Shown in pieces: positions 34,508 to 46,829 of a stretch of 64,000 nucleotides of DNA. The position numbers were made by a program, and so were the translations under genes. The notes beneath the pieces were generated by a model. The model ran no database searches and was not told where the DNA came from. It saw only the letters and a list, made by a program, of their open reading frames with translations. The DNA is taken from the NCBI GenBank assembly GCA_032622095.1, contig CP136063.1, forward strand, positions 185,237,956 through 185,301,955. Direction: 5' to 3'. Origin of the DNA: Siphonodentalium dalli (lineage: Eukaryota; Mollusca; Scaphopoda; Gadilida; Siphonodentaliidae). How positions within the stretch are numbered: position 1 is the first letter of the stretch; each line of letters starts with the position of its first letter.

Positions 34508-35076
34508 CCCTTTCATGACGGGAGCTGCGCTGCATGACCCTGTGCCATTGCATTCTCTTATATATCAATTTGCCTAACAATTTGTTATCATTATCTATAC
34601 ATTTTTCTTACATTCTTTAACAATTTTTATCATTTTTTATAATTGTTTTATTATATTCTTTAACAATTTTGATAATTTTTTATAATAATTTCTTACATTC
34701 TATAACAATTTTTATCATTTTTTCTTATATTCTTTAACAAATATATCATCTTTTATCAATTTTTTTTTACATTCTTTAACAATTTTTATCATTTTTATTT
34801 TTTTACATCTTTAACAATTTTATCATTTTTCTTACATTCTTTAACAATTTTGTATCATTTTTGTATAATTATTTCTTACATTCTTTAACAGTTTTTTATC
34901 ATTTTTTTCATTTTTTTTTCTTACATTCTTTAACAATTATAAAAAGTAATATAAAATTTGTTTAGGCAAAGCATTCTCTTACATATACGTGGCGCCCTAT
35001 GGTCGACTCGCATATATAAGAGAATGCGTTGGCACAGGCTTTTCGCAACATTCAGGAAGCTCCCGTCATGACAGGG
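34508..35076. mobile_element. TTAA MITE family P3 with expanded cassette
   Basis: 569 bp between TTAA (34504-34507 and 35077-35080), TIR CCCTTTCATGACGGGAGCT. It holds one broken and one complete cassette hairpin (the latter about 34966-35034). Between them is a greatly lengthened spacer of about a dozen imperfect copies of 'ttacattctttaacaatttttatcatttt' (34575-34940). Confidence 0.8.
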
Positions 35077-35439
35077 TTAATAGTAGGGCACTTAACTTAT
35101 GCTATTATTGAAGACTTTTATTTTAATAGTAGAACCATTCTCACGTTTAATTTGAAACACGCGCGAATCACGCATGTTCTCGCTTACACAGTGTGCTATA
35201 ATGTACTCACGGGTTTACAATCTTGCCTCGAGCTTGAATTCGCAGTTCGACGTACAGGCTAACATCATAACAAGGTAAGATGATGGCAAATTAAGAAATG
35301 CTCGACAGCCCGGCGAAATGATTAATTGGTGTTTGCACTTGTCATCGCTACAATCAAACTGTTTGCCCTCAGTGACACTGTCAACCTCAAACATTTAGAT
35401 GCAATCAGGATATCGTACAGTGTGTATGTGCAGAAAATG

Positions 35440-36345
35440 CTAAATACCCATCCTAGATACACAAATCAACGTCAGAGATAGTATATATCAAAATCAGCGT
35501 CAGATATCCTAGATACCCAAATCAACACCAGAAATTCTAAATACCCAAATCAACACAAAAAATCGTAGATATCAAAATTAACGCCAGACACCCTAGATAC
35601 TCATCTCAACGTCAGAGATAATAGGTATCCAAATCAAAATCAGAGATCCTAGAAACCCAAATCAACGTCAGAGATCATAAATACCAATATTAACGTCAGG
35701 GATCTTATATACCTCAATCAAGTCAGATAGATACCTAAATCAACGTCAGAGATCATATATACCTGAATCAACATCAGAGATCATATATACCTGAATCAAC
35801 GTCAGAGATCATATATACCTGAATCAACATCAGAGATCATTGATACCAATATTAACGTCAGAGATCTTATATACCCCAATCAACGTCAGATAGATACCTA
35901 AATCAACGTCAGAGATCATATATACCTGAATCAACATCAGAGATCATTGATACCAATATTAACTTCAGGGATCTTATATACCTAAATCAACGTCAGAGAT
36001 CATAGATACCTAAATCAACGTCAGAAATTCTAGATACTGAAATCATTGTCAGAGATTTATTTTATACCTAAATCTACGTCAGAGATTATAGATACCGAAA
36101 TCAACGCCAGACACTGGTTTCCAAATCAACGTCAGACCCTAGGCGCTCAAATCCACGTCAGATATCCTAGATACCCAAACCACCGTTAGGAATCCTTGAT
36201 ATCCAAATGAAAGTCAGAGATATGGATACCAAATTACCATAAGAGATCTCAGATAACAACATCGACGTCAGAGATAATAGATACCCAAATCTACGTCAGA
36301 TCCTGGGTACCCAACTTAACATATGAGATCATTGACACACAAATC
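35440..36345. repeat. 28-bp minisatellite, block 1
   Basis: About 32 imperfect copies of 'atacctRaatcaacgtcagagatcat'; where clean (for example 35755-35850) the period is 28 bp. No spacers between units, so it is not a CRISPR-like array. Same unit as 38375-39002. Confidence 0.8.
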
Positions 36346-36473
36346 AGATTTGTTCGCGATTTTTCTCCCACTGGACGACCCCCGGACCGATTTCAACAAA
36401 ACTTTGTGTTGTCACTCGGGGTATACCGGCGGATGTTATATAACGGAGTTAGATTTTACAAAATGTTATTTAA

Positions 36474-37399
36474 AGGTACTCAATCCGATTAGATGCTCCT
36501 AAATTACTATTTCTCTGGCTTTGGGGGTAAAAAATATTTGATTCGAAACGGACAAATTGCGGTTGTAAGATGGATAACTCGAAAATCAAGTGGTTACTGT
36601 TAACAATAATAACCACTTGATTTTAGAGGTATCCATCTTACACCAGGGGGGGGGGTGAAAAAATTTCTTCCGGCACGTATGCCGGGGTGGGTGGGTGGTC
36701 AAAGCCACCAACAAGCAATTTTTTCCGCAACTAAAAAAAAAATTCCTGCTTGTTTTTAGTGTTTTGGCAATGAGTTGGGCTTCAAAACCACTTTGAATCA
36801 GTTTGAATGAGAGAAATAATGTAATTCTAACTGGTAAACTGACTGCAGGCAGTTATCGTGTTGTATTTTGTTGCAAATTTTGAAATCCAAGATGGCCGCT
36901 GGCAGCCATGTTTTTTTGGCCGAATGACCTCAAAATTACTCATTCCTATTTACATGTCCATGTTAACATCCATGATAAATAGTATGCACAGAAATTCATA
37001 TACAGCTGTTTACAGTGAATTTCCCCCCGCAAATCTCTGTTTAGTGTTAAAAGGGAGGGGGTGTGGGTGTCAAAAAATGGTCGGAAAAAACTGCCGAAAA
37101 CGGAAAAAAATTTGGCGGTGGGGGTGGGTGGGTACAAAAAATGATCGAAAGGGAAAAAATGCCATACGTGCCTGAAATTTTTTTCCGACCCCCCCCCCCC
37201 CCCCCCCCCCCACCCCTGCTTACACCCGCAATTTGTCTGTTTGAGCACGTGGTTCTGGTCCACATCTCCAAAAATTAACAAACTTCAAAAATCGGTATCT
37301 GATCACTCTGAGTGGGTTCCTCGACTCGAATCAATATGTTTTTTACCCCCGAAGCCAAAGAAATGGTAATTTACGGGTGCTTAATCGGATTGAGTACCT
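36474..37399. mobile_element. TTAA foldback element P4, copy 2, interrupted by a hAT-like MITE
   Basis: Ends AGGTACTCAATCC and GGATTGAGTACCT directly inside TTAA (36470-36473, 37400-37403). The arms pair as in the copy at 30050. The right arm is split by a 575-bp insertion at 36644-37218 bounded by CTTACAC on both sides. Confidence 0.85.
36644..37218. mobile_element. hAT-like MITE nested in P4 (7-bp target duplication)
   Basis: Ends CAGGGGKG and CACCCCTG with long poly-G/poly-C, then 'tcNgaaaaaatttcNggcacgtatg' as inverted arms and 'gggtgggtgggt'. Direct duplication CTTACAC at 36637-36643 and 37219-37225; hAT elements usually duplicate 8 bp and often start CAGGG. The middle holds a 'ccaagatggccgctggc' unit shared with the copy at 59984. 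Open frames in it are homopolymer artefacts. Confidence 0.75.
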
Positions 37400-37900
37400 T
37401 TAAACAAAAAACGTTCAATCTAAAAAAAAAAATTAAAAACTCTTAATTTTTTTGTTTTTAATCAATGTTTAAACGATCACAATGTTCGCGAAGCGCACAC
37501 ATGGGCCACATGCACATATCGCTCAAAGGTGCCGCAGCTGTCGACACTGAATAAAGATCCTGTTTCAGTTGGTATCAGATACAACGAGAAGACTGTGTAG
37601 CATTCCTTGGCGTTGCAAGTTCTCAAGTTCAAAGGCCACGCCTTGACAACGATCTAGAAGCGAATTCTTGGGTGGCCTGCCGATCAGGAGTTCTTATTAA
37701 TTCACGGGAACCACTGCGTCTTTGTGTCGTAATCGGAATGACCTTAAAGTACTGGTGGTTTATTGTCCGGACCAGCGTACTTTAGGTATAGATCTATACG
37801 ATAAAGTCGAATGAACAGATAATCTCGTCACACAGACTTCACAAAAGGCAGAAAGCCCTTCAAAAATATTACCCAACCGAATTGCAATCCACAAAACTGA
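37400..37900. other. Unidentified with a dispersed fragment
   Basis: The part around 37480-37570 ('gcgaagcgcacaca...cgacactgaataaagatcctgtttcag') is similar to 44310-44450. No gene recognised. Confidence 0.35.
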
Positions 37901-38262
37901 AAATAGTGTGTCTGTCATTTGCATAATGAGGTCCCCAGAGGGTGAATAAAGTTAGTCTATCCCGCATAGTTTGGAAGTATCTATAGTATCTATAGTCTCC
38001 AAATAACGTTGATTTTAGTTACTTTTCCCTTCTTGTAAGTTTTTATATCCCCTAATTTGCAGAAGATAAAATGTATAATCGAGTTGACAAATGGGTGAAA
38101 ATCAGCAAATTCAACTGTTGAACTCCAATCTGATCTTAGGTCTCCCATAGCAGATGAGGTCAAATGAGAATGAGGTTTCCAGAGGGTGAATTTGGTGACG
38201 CTAGCCCGCCGTGTATGGTAGCATCACCAAATTCACCCTCTGTGGACAGACACACTATTTGC
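37901..38262. mobile_element. Inverted-repeat element, copy 2
   Basis: Ends ATAGTGTGTCTGTC and GACAGACACACTAT. Inside are inverted 'ccNcagagggtgaatttggtgaYgctagcc' blocks as in 2192-2622. It lies just before minisatellite block 2. Confidence 0.65.
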
Positions 38263-38374
38263 AGACTTGGTGATCCAGTAGGTGGAGTAACACGATTGAT
38301 ATCTAGGGCAGATTTGCAAAACATAGATCCTGGTATGAAAGAAAGAACGATCCTCGAAAAGATAAAGAAGATAG

Positions 38375-39002
38375 ATCATCGATACCCAAATCATCGTCAG
38401 AGATCCCAGATACATACTTCAGCGTCAGAGATCCAGATATCAAAATCAACGTCAGTTATCCTAGATACCAAAATCAACATCAGTTATCCTAGATACCAAA
38501 GTCAACGTCAGATACCCTAGATACCAAAATATCAATGTCAGAGATTCTAGACACCGAAATCAGCGACAGATACCATAGATACCATAATCGTCATCAGATA
38601 TCACATATATCCAAACCAACGTCAGACACTCTAGATACCCAAATCAGAGTCAGATATCCTAGATACTCAACTTTACGCCAGATATCCAAATCAAGATCAG
38701 ATACCATAGACACTCAAATCAGCGCCGGGGATTCTAGATATCAAAATCAACGTCAGACCGTAGGTACCCAAATCAACACCAGAGAACCTAGACAGCGAAA
38801 TGAACGTCAAATAACCTAGATACCCAAATGAACGTATGATATCATAGATGCGGAAACCAACGTCGGAGATCCTAGATGCCCAAATCAACGTCAGATATCT
38901 TAGATGCCCAAATCAACGTCAGATGCCCAAATCAACATCAGATATCCTAGATGCCCAAATCAACGTCCGATATCCTAGATGCCCAAATCAACGTCAGATA
39001 TC
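38375..39002. repeat. 28-bp minisatellite, block 2
   Basis: About 22 copies of 'agataccNaaatcaacgtcagatatcct', same unit family as 35440-36345. The last copies ('agatgcccaaatcaacgtc', 38870-39000) are more uniform and partly shortened. Confidence 0.8.
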
Positions 39003-39379
39003 ATAATTATGTATCACTGACAACGAGAACATGCGAACTTTACAAATACGCCATTGGTGATAGGTGAGTTTAATGTAATCTGTTCTATTTACAATGTTCA
39101 GTACGTCTGTCTGTGTCGCTACCAAGTTACTCTGCATGCACGTGTGCCAGGTGTTATCCATGTCAAGATAAAACGGAATCACTCTCCCTGATTATTTAAC
39201 GTCCACTCGTTTGTCGCTTTGAGCAACCGTAACTAGAAATATCCCAAACCTTTGATCGACAAATGTATTATGTCAGTCTTGATGCCTTTGAGTTTGTCAC
39301 GTTGTCCATGTGTATGGGTGTCTCGAGACTAATTTTATCTCTACAGAAGTTCAGTGACCGTGTATGAACTCGACTATTA
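39003..39379. other. No feature recognised
   Basis: No ORF with family resemblance. Confidence 0.35.
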
Positions 39380-39672
39380 CTCAACGTCTTGTCGCGCGTC
39401 GCTTTTTATTTTACACCACTAAGTACAATGCATGCACTTTGTATATGGGACAAGCATCTGCGTTGATGTGACCTTGTATCAAGCTGTAGTTCGAATTAGC
39501 TTGTAAGCGGCGGTCCCACGGAAAAGACCATCGTCTGCTTTTACCATCCATGTATATACACTACATACCTATTGACCACATGTATATATGTAAATATTGT
39601 ACACATATAATTATCTCCAAACCTTTATTAAGGGAGTGAGAAATAAATGAATTGAATTGAATTGAATTGACG
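39380..39672 (+). mobile_element. Non-LTR retrotransposon 3' end with (GAATT)n tail
   Basis: 3'-UTR-like sequence ending 'aagggagtgagaaataaatgaattgaattgaattgaattga'. Pentanucleotide tails after AATAAA are typical of some LINE clades, and the same tail ends the element at 42527-43060. No coding part is left. Confidence 0.55.
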
Positions 39673-40309
39673 AGTAGATCCCTTGGGAAATGTTCAAATG
39701 ATAGGATCAACAGACGATCATTGGCCGTTTGTTGAACTTTTTATCTCGACATGTCCCTCCAATATATAGGACTTGCTTTGTACTGGTATCATATGTCGTC
39801 TGCTTATTTTTCCTCACCCCCCCCCCCCCCATAGATGAAAAAATAGACTATTCTAACGTATACGTGTGTAACTTAGTAAGAGAGTCCATGTAGTATAGAA
39901 AGGGTTAAACACGATGGGACGGGTTCGTTCGATTCTCGAAAACCCTGCGAAAAATCTTAAATTTCACATATATTCATCTCCGTTGTTTTATAGAATCTGA
40001 ACAATTATTAAGTGTGTAGCAAAACAATGAATTTTAATACATTTGAGAGATTTAAACTATCATTTGTTTTGTCCCTACAAGAACTGGTAGCATAATTAAA
40101 AATTTCACACAACCTATAATCAGCAATACTTTATTATCTTGACTCTATGATAGGAAGCTTCACTTGAATCATAATTTTGAGATAAATTTTTAATTGCATG
40201 ATATACCGGTAACACCATACCCCCATATTCCACAATGAAGAAGTAAAGCAGCAAAAAAAAACGTTTCAGCCATGAAAACTCTGAAACATACTGCAGCCAC
40301 ACCACTTTG

Positions 40310-42266
40310 ATTTACTATCTTGATTAATTAACTTGCTATCTTGATTAATCAACACAGCTATCTTGATTAATCAATTTAGCTTTATTGATTAATCAACTTA
40401 CCATATTGATTAATCAACTTACTATCTTGATTAATCGACTTAGCCATCTTGATTAAATAACTTAGCTATCTTGATTAATCGACTTAGCTATCTTGATTAA
40501 ACAACTTAGCTATCTTGATTAATCAACTCAGCTATCTTGACTAATCAATTTAGCTATTTTAATCAATCATCTTACTATATTGATTACTCAACTTACTATC
40601 TTGATTAATCAACTAAGCTATCTTGATTAATCAACTTACTATCTTGATTAATCAACTTAGCTATCTTGATTAATCAACTTAGCTATATTGATTAATCAAC
40701 TTAGCTATCTTTATCATCTTAGCTATCTTTATTAATCAACTTGGCTATCTAGATTAATCAACTTAGCTGTCTTTATTAATCAACTCAGCTATCTTGACTA
40801 ATCAATTTAGCTATCTTAATCAATCAACTTACTGTATTGATTAATCAACTTACTATCTTGATTAATCAACTCAGCTATCTTGATTAATCAACTTAATATC
40901 TTGATTAATCAACTTAGCTATCTTGATTAATCAACTTAGCTACCTTTATTATCATCTTAACTATATTGATTGATTAATCAACTTAGCTATCTTGATTAAT
41001 CAACTCAGCTCTCTTGGTTAATCAAGATAGCTAAGTTTATTAATCAAGATAGCCAAATTGATAGTGATCCACAAATCGCTACAGTCGTTCTATCAAATGA
41101 AATGTGCTATTGGTCAAGGTCCGGTCGCTGCATATTGTGAAACTTGTAAATATCATCATTTTCACTCCGACTTTATAACGTGAACACAGTAAAAACAACA
41201 CTTTATAATCTGGAGCATACAAATTAGTACCAAACAAGGGCTGTGCTATCGCCCGGTGCACACCACCTTGTTGCATACAGTCTAGAATGGACATACCCAT
41301 CGTAGAAGTAACAAGACACTTACCATCTTCGATCACATCAACGGATCCATTTTTTAAAACTGTCCTTGTAATGAATATCTCCACACAATTCCATTCAGAT
41401 TGAGATCTGATCACCCATAGTTCAGACATTCGTGCGGGAAGATAGATATCAACATTTCTATATAAGCAAAGAGCAAATAACCATAGAATGAATAATGCAA
41501 ACAAAACCAAATAAAACAGCATTGGAAGTCCTCATTCTGGTCAAAATTCGTACCAAATGTAATCTGATCTGATATCCCGGGACGGATATAGTTTAATAGA
41601 CGGACACAATAATCAACATTTCCAGAAAAAAATGAAGGAAGATAACTCGAGAACGGAGAATTTGAACAACACTGTTTGTCTCTTTGTTGAAAGCCCTTAT
41701 GACGATGAACATCCATACCAGACTGCATTATTATACCACAACCCATGGCCGAAATCGACATTTCAAGATAAACAAAGTGAAATAACTCCAGAACGAAAAA
41801 ACACACACAAACAAAACGATTGAAAACCCACATTATGGCCAGACGGACGGGTGAAGGACAAGACGCGTGCAATCCAGTATAACCACCATTTACTTCGGTC
41901 ATGGGGCATAATTACTTCGGCAAACCCCCACCCCATACTCTCCAAATTGGTTCCCATACCGTGTGTGCGGGTATGGACGGGCGGGTGGAGTTGTGGCAGA
42001 AGCAAGCGTCCAATTCACTATTTCGTTTTTCTCGGTAACACCCTATATACTCTTCATACCCCCCCCCTTATTATAGTAGGTGTCGTGTGCTTTAATTAAT
42101 CAAGATATATAATTTGATTAATCAAGATAGTAAGTTGATTAATCAAATTAGAAAGTTGAATAATCAAGATAGATAAGTTGATTAATCAAGATAGTAAGTT
42201 GATTAATTATGATATCTAAATTTGATTAATCAAGATAGCTAAGTTGATTAATCAAAATAGTAAATA
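40310..42266. mobile_element. Foldback element with arms of 22-bp tandem repeats
   Basis: Left arm 40310-41015: about 32 copies of 'aacttagctatcttgattaatc'. At 41018 the units flip to the reverse complement ('aatcaagatagct') for 41018-41064. A 1-kb unrelated centre follows (41065-42090), then the inverted units resume at 42092-42266. The outermost sequences are also inverse: GCCACACCACTTTGATTTAC at 40296 and the complement of GCCACACCTCTTTATTTAC ending about 42280. Tandem-repeat arms are the hallmark of Drosophila FB-type foldback elements; relationship to them is inference. The centre contains open frames on the minus strand (41411-41902) with no recognisable family. Confidence 0.6.
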
Positions 42267-42526
42267 AAGAGGTGTGGCGGTTCTACGCTGCCGTAGTAAC
42301 AGCTGAAAAATAGAAAACTATTTATGGATGGTTGTCTTTCTACATGAAAAAAATTAGATATATTGTGTCACAATAATTCCTTGTACCAACTTTCATAAAG
42401 AAATTTCAGACCGATTTTGATACATCCATTTTGAAATATCAGGAAGTAAATTTTGGCGTTTGGCCATTTTAAAATAAAGGTGAGTCGGCATGTGTCGAAC
42501 ACATTACCCGAAGTTATTATTGCAGC

Positions 42527-43060
42527 TTGTTGCTTTCAATATGCTTGCTGTTTGTCTGTGACTATCAAGTTCAGCGACTAAAGACTTGTCGCTTTAGTAC
42601 CCGTGTCGGGATTTTATGGCAGTCAAATTTTGAACGAGAGAATTACCTATCCCTTGATGATAACAGAGCAGTTAACAATATTTTAGCTTTCCGCATAAGA
42701 AACCACAAACTCCCTATACAGAACTCGGTGCTTGGACGAATACGGATTATTCCGACAGAAACTGCACTCTCTGTAATCTCGAAATCGGCGATGAATACCA
42801 CATGGTACTGAAGTGTAGGGAACTTAGCGAACAAAGAATAAAATATCTGAAACCCTACTTCTTCTATCACAGACCAAACACTTATAAATTAGCTGCTATA
42901 TTTAACTCACGAAATCATAAGACAGTTAAAACTTCTCAGTATTTCTATTTTATGTCATACACATACATGTACACCTGTAATGACCATTTATATTGTATTT
43001 ACATATACAATTCTGTAATGTCTATTATTGACGACCAGAATAAACTGAATTGAATTGAAA
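42527..43060 (+). pseudogene. CR1/Jockey-like LINE 3' end, frameshifted
   Basis: The C-terminal part of a reverse transcriptase ORF: FERENYLSLDDN then FRIRNHKLPIQ in one frame. After a frameshift near 42725 it reads NCTLCNLEIGDEYHMVLKC then ELSEQRIKYLKPYFFYHRP. The Cys-x2-Cys...EYH-x4-Cys block is the usual end of these ORFs. It is followed by a short UTR and the tail 'aataaactgaattgaattgaaa'. Strongly 5'-truncated. Confidence 0.8.
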
Positions 43061-45480
43061 ACTTACCAACCCGGTGTCTAGAAATCTGGGATCAATGCTC
43101 AGTATAAGCTTATTTATACTACGCCGCTCTCGGTGTGCATGAGTGTACTTGCACGTGGAGCTTCCTGGTTCGCTTATCTGGGCAAGATAATCAAATAATA
43201 TCCGTGTTTTTGTTTGTTTGTGTGTGATTTATTTGAGAAACTAGTTCTTCCTACAGGGATGGTAATAACAAATTTGCAGGAAGGTTACTGGGGTGGGTGG
43301 GTGGAACAAGGGGCAAAAATCGCGTTTTTTTTACAACCTCGTGCAAATTTTTTACTAAAGACCTTTTGTGCCCTTATTTGACATTTGTAACCGTTTAAAA
43401 CATATTATAAGAATTTATAACAGCAAAAACACCATATTTATGTTACTGGGACCTCATATGGGCGTTAGTGGAGATGACATTAAGCTATGGTATGAGCATA
43501 TTGGATGGTGGGGTGAAAAAAATACTTCCCGACACCCTTCGGAAAGAAGCTTCGAGAAATGTATAACTGAAATAAATAAACTTGTCTTGATGTAACTAAA
43601 GCCTAGATCATTGTGTGCATGGAAAAAGAGTGAGCAACTGTCTCAAACATTAATGTGACTATCAATGGCTAGAATATACCTGTCATCACATTGTTCATCA
43701 GTGAATCAAGTCAATCAGTGAATTATTTGCATGTCTATCAACTCATATGATCTGTTACTCTCACAACACCTAAATTATCCAAGTCTGCCATAGTGACTGT
43801 TGGTCATTTATTATAACAGACGTTGCTCCAGTAGACTAACAAAAGTGTTAAGGCATAATGCTAGATAATGGGCTGGTTAACAGACTAATCCGGAAATTGT
43901 TAGAAATTATGGAATTGTGTGTATCCTGTACAATGACCTAAGTTTGAATATGTAAATAAACTTGTCCTGGTGTAACTAATGCCTAGATCATTGTGTGCAC
44001 GGAAAAAGAGCGAGCAAATTTCTCAAACATTTATGTGACTATCAATGGGTAGAAAATATCTGTCTTCAGTGCATCAAGCCAATCAGTGAATTATTTGCAT
44101 GTCTGTCAACTCAGATGATCTCTCACAAAACTCAGATGATCTCTCACAAGACATAAACTATCCAAGTCTGGTATAATGCCATGACTGTTTGTCATCATTT
44201 TTAATTAAAAAAAATTAATTAAAATTGATTTTGTTAAATTGAGCAAGGAATTCAATCAAAAAAAAAAAATTAATTAAAACAATATATTTAAATCAAAATG
44301 TTTTAATGATCAAAATGTGCTTGAAGCGCACAAGTGGCCGCCGGTAAATAAAGGCTCTGTCTAAGATCAAAACATGCGCGAAGTCCCAGAAAGGGAGTCA
44401 CAGGTATCTTCGACGCTGAATATATTCGGGAGCCTGTTTCAGCTAGTTTAGTATAATAGAAGTAAGTTGCTCCAGTAGACTAATATAAGTGGTATGGAAT
44501 ATGTTAGATAATGGGCTGGTTGACAGACTAATCAGGAAATTGTTAGAAATTAAGAAATTATGTGTATCCTGCACAATGACCTCGGTTTACAGATGATCAG
44601 CAATTTATAAAACATTTTTTTTTCAATTAAAACATCTTCTGAAACAGGTTAAACTGTTATTTGAACTAAATGGGATCATTCCCAGTCATATGAGTGATAT
44701 CAGTAGAGTTCTATGCGGTTTTAGACCAAATATAGTGAAATTTTAGGGGGTGGGTTTAAAAAAAAAATTGGGAGGTTTTTTTTTGCAGGTTTGGGGGGTG
44801 GTGGGTCCCCGAAAATGCCAGATGCAAAAAAACGACACACCTTCCTGCAATTTTTTTTACTACCCCCCCCCCCCCTGCTTCCTGTGGTTTTTTTTGGTCA
44901 TGAAACTGAAAACATAGCGTCATAGTCCATGCATATTGTGCTTGAGTTCCCGAATAATTATTTTTCCATTAACATACAATTTAGTGCCACATCCTTGCGC
45001 GAGAAGCAGAAAACAATCATTCTTGTTCGTCTATCCTTGGTATGTCACCAATCAAGAGTGAATGTTTGTCTCATTTATGTACGAACGTTAAAAACAGCTG
45101 ATAAACTTGTAGACTTCCACATGTTTTGAGCGTCGCAATGTCACAAAAGCGATACATTACTCAGGGGGGGGGGGTCGGAAAACATTTCCAGACACGTATG
45201 TTACTTTTTTGCCGATGACCACTTTTTGGACCCACCCACCACCGACCCCAAATTTTTTTCCATTTCATAGAGTTTTTTCCAGCCATGTTTTGACACCCAC
45301 CCCCTTGTGGAACGCAAAACACAAACATACAGAGAAAACCAGGACCAAACCTCCTACATTGAGATTCAGTGAATCTAGTAATGAACAGCAGGACTGGTTT
45401 CTAGCAGTATATTCTTGACTGCAGTGAATTTTTAGTCGTTTTTGTTAAATATCATATTTCCACAGCTCTGCAGTCAATTT
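43061..45480. other. Repeat-rich, no gene
   Basis: hAT-like remnants (43285-43340, 44735-44880, 45163-45310: poly-G/C with 'gggtgggtgg' and 'gacacccaccc'). A ~380-bp duplication lies at 43574-43950 and 43957-44210 ('aaacttgtcYtgRtgtaacta', 'tagatcattgtgtgcaYggaaaaagag'), with a third part at 44460-44600. Short open frames here show nothing recognisable. Confidence 0.5.
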
Positions 45481-45494
45481 ATTTTAAAGCTTAG

Positions 45495-45645
45495 TATATG
45501 AATAGAGCATGGCTTGGAGTTGACTACGCGAATGTGGTGGCCAGTGGGAAGGGTGTAGTTCATGAGCCGAAGGCGAGTGAACTACACCATTCCCACTGGC
45601 CACTACATTCGCGTAGTCAACGACAAGATATGCTCTAATCATTAT
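45495..45645. mobile_element. Foldback MITE
   Basis: Arms 'agagcatggcttggagttgactacgcgaatgtggtggccagtgggaa' and the complementary right arm ending 'atatgctct'; centre 'gagccgaaggcgag'. About 150 bp. Confidence 0.75.
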
Positions 45646-46820
45646 ATTATATCGAACATTTATAGACAAACTGACGTTCTAATATTTGTATACCATCGAA
45701 CATTTTATTGCTAAACTGAAGTCATTGTATTGTGTCCAGGTTGCATTCAATTTCCTTCTCGTCACAAAACATATTAAGCAGCTTTATTGCTATTGTGAAT
45801 AGCAGCTATGCCTGAGTGGGTAACCGGTCACTGACACAGCGCGCCAGTTAATCATAATTAATAGTCACTGTTGTAGTGCCAAAATGTGTGTGGTAGTCCT
45901 TTTTAGAGACCTTTTTAGTTTTTGTGTTTTGTTACTTTGTTATGGAAATTTATAAAGATATTATGTCTATACACCAGGTAGGTGATATTGCTCTACACCA
46001 GATAGGTGATTTTGTTTTACACCAGATAGGTGATATTGTTTTACACCAGATATGTGATTATATTATATCAGATAGGTTAAATTAGTATATGCTACATGCC
46101 ACCCAGACTCATTAGACATTACTAAATAATGTTTATCGCACATATAGCAGCAATACACTAGAGCACACAGGAGCACCAATGGGAAATCAAAGAAAGTTAA
46201 TGTCACGATTGATTCCAATTTATTCAGATTGGTCAGTATTGGTTAGGAATTTTATAACGTTCACAGTTTATCTTGTATGAATTCAGGAATCTTGTATGAG
46301 TTCAGAAAAGGTATTATTTCTATTGGACTGCTCAAGTGTAGCATGTGAGAGTAAAGCACTATAATAAACGAGAGGCCGATCACGATCGGCAGATGTTAAC
46401 CCATCCCTTGGCGATAGTAAATTACTCTTATCGGAATTATAAATGAGAGTTTTGATGTTGAATTATAGAGTATACTGTTAGGTACTATTATAGACAATGC
46501 ACATAACACAAATTACTGGAATTTATGTGTCACTCACATTTATATAAGAGAATGCACTTGAACAGGATATGTAATGCTGAACCACCACAGCCTTGGGTTA
46601 AATGTGAAAAGGTGACCTGGACATGCAATACTTGATCAAGAGATTCCAATATAATGATAATGTATCAAATTCTACCCACAACAGCAATCAAGATGAACAC
46701 CTCACTGCTGACCGATTAATATATGTTATACAGCAGAGCTGTCAATAAATCACAGGCTTATGTTAAATAGGGCAAGGAATTCAAACTAAATTTAAATTTT
46801 TAAGAGTGAATATTTTATTT
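45646..46820. repeat. Mostly unidentified; 26-bp tandem
   Basis: Four to five copies of 'acaccagataggtgatattgtttt' at 45972-46080. A decayed cassette arm ('tatataagagaatgca') is at 46541-46556. The rest is unassigned. Confidence 0.5.
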
Positions 46821-46829
46821 TTTTTTAAA

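Noticed and set aside
35440-36345. Regular 28-bp repeats as a CRISPR array
   Set aside because: Units are head-to-tail without unique spacers, diverged, and in an animal genome; this is a minisatellite.
36858-37281. Several open frames rich in Gly or Pro
   Set aside because: Produced by the poly-G/poly-C ends of the hAT-like MITE.
41079-41902. Overlapping minus-strand open frames of 147 and 163 aa
   Set aside because: No family resemblance, Cys/Phe-rich composition, and location inside the centre of a foldback element. The plus strand carries phrases typical of non-coding mollusc repeats.
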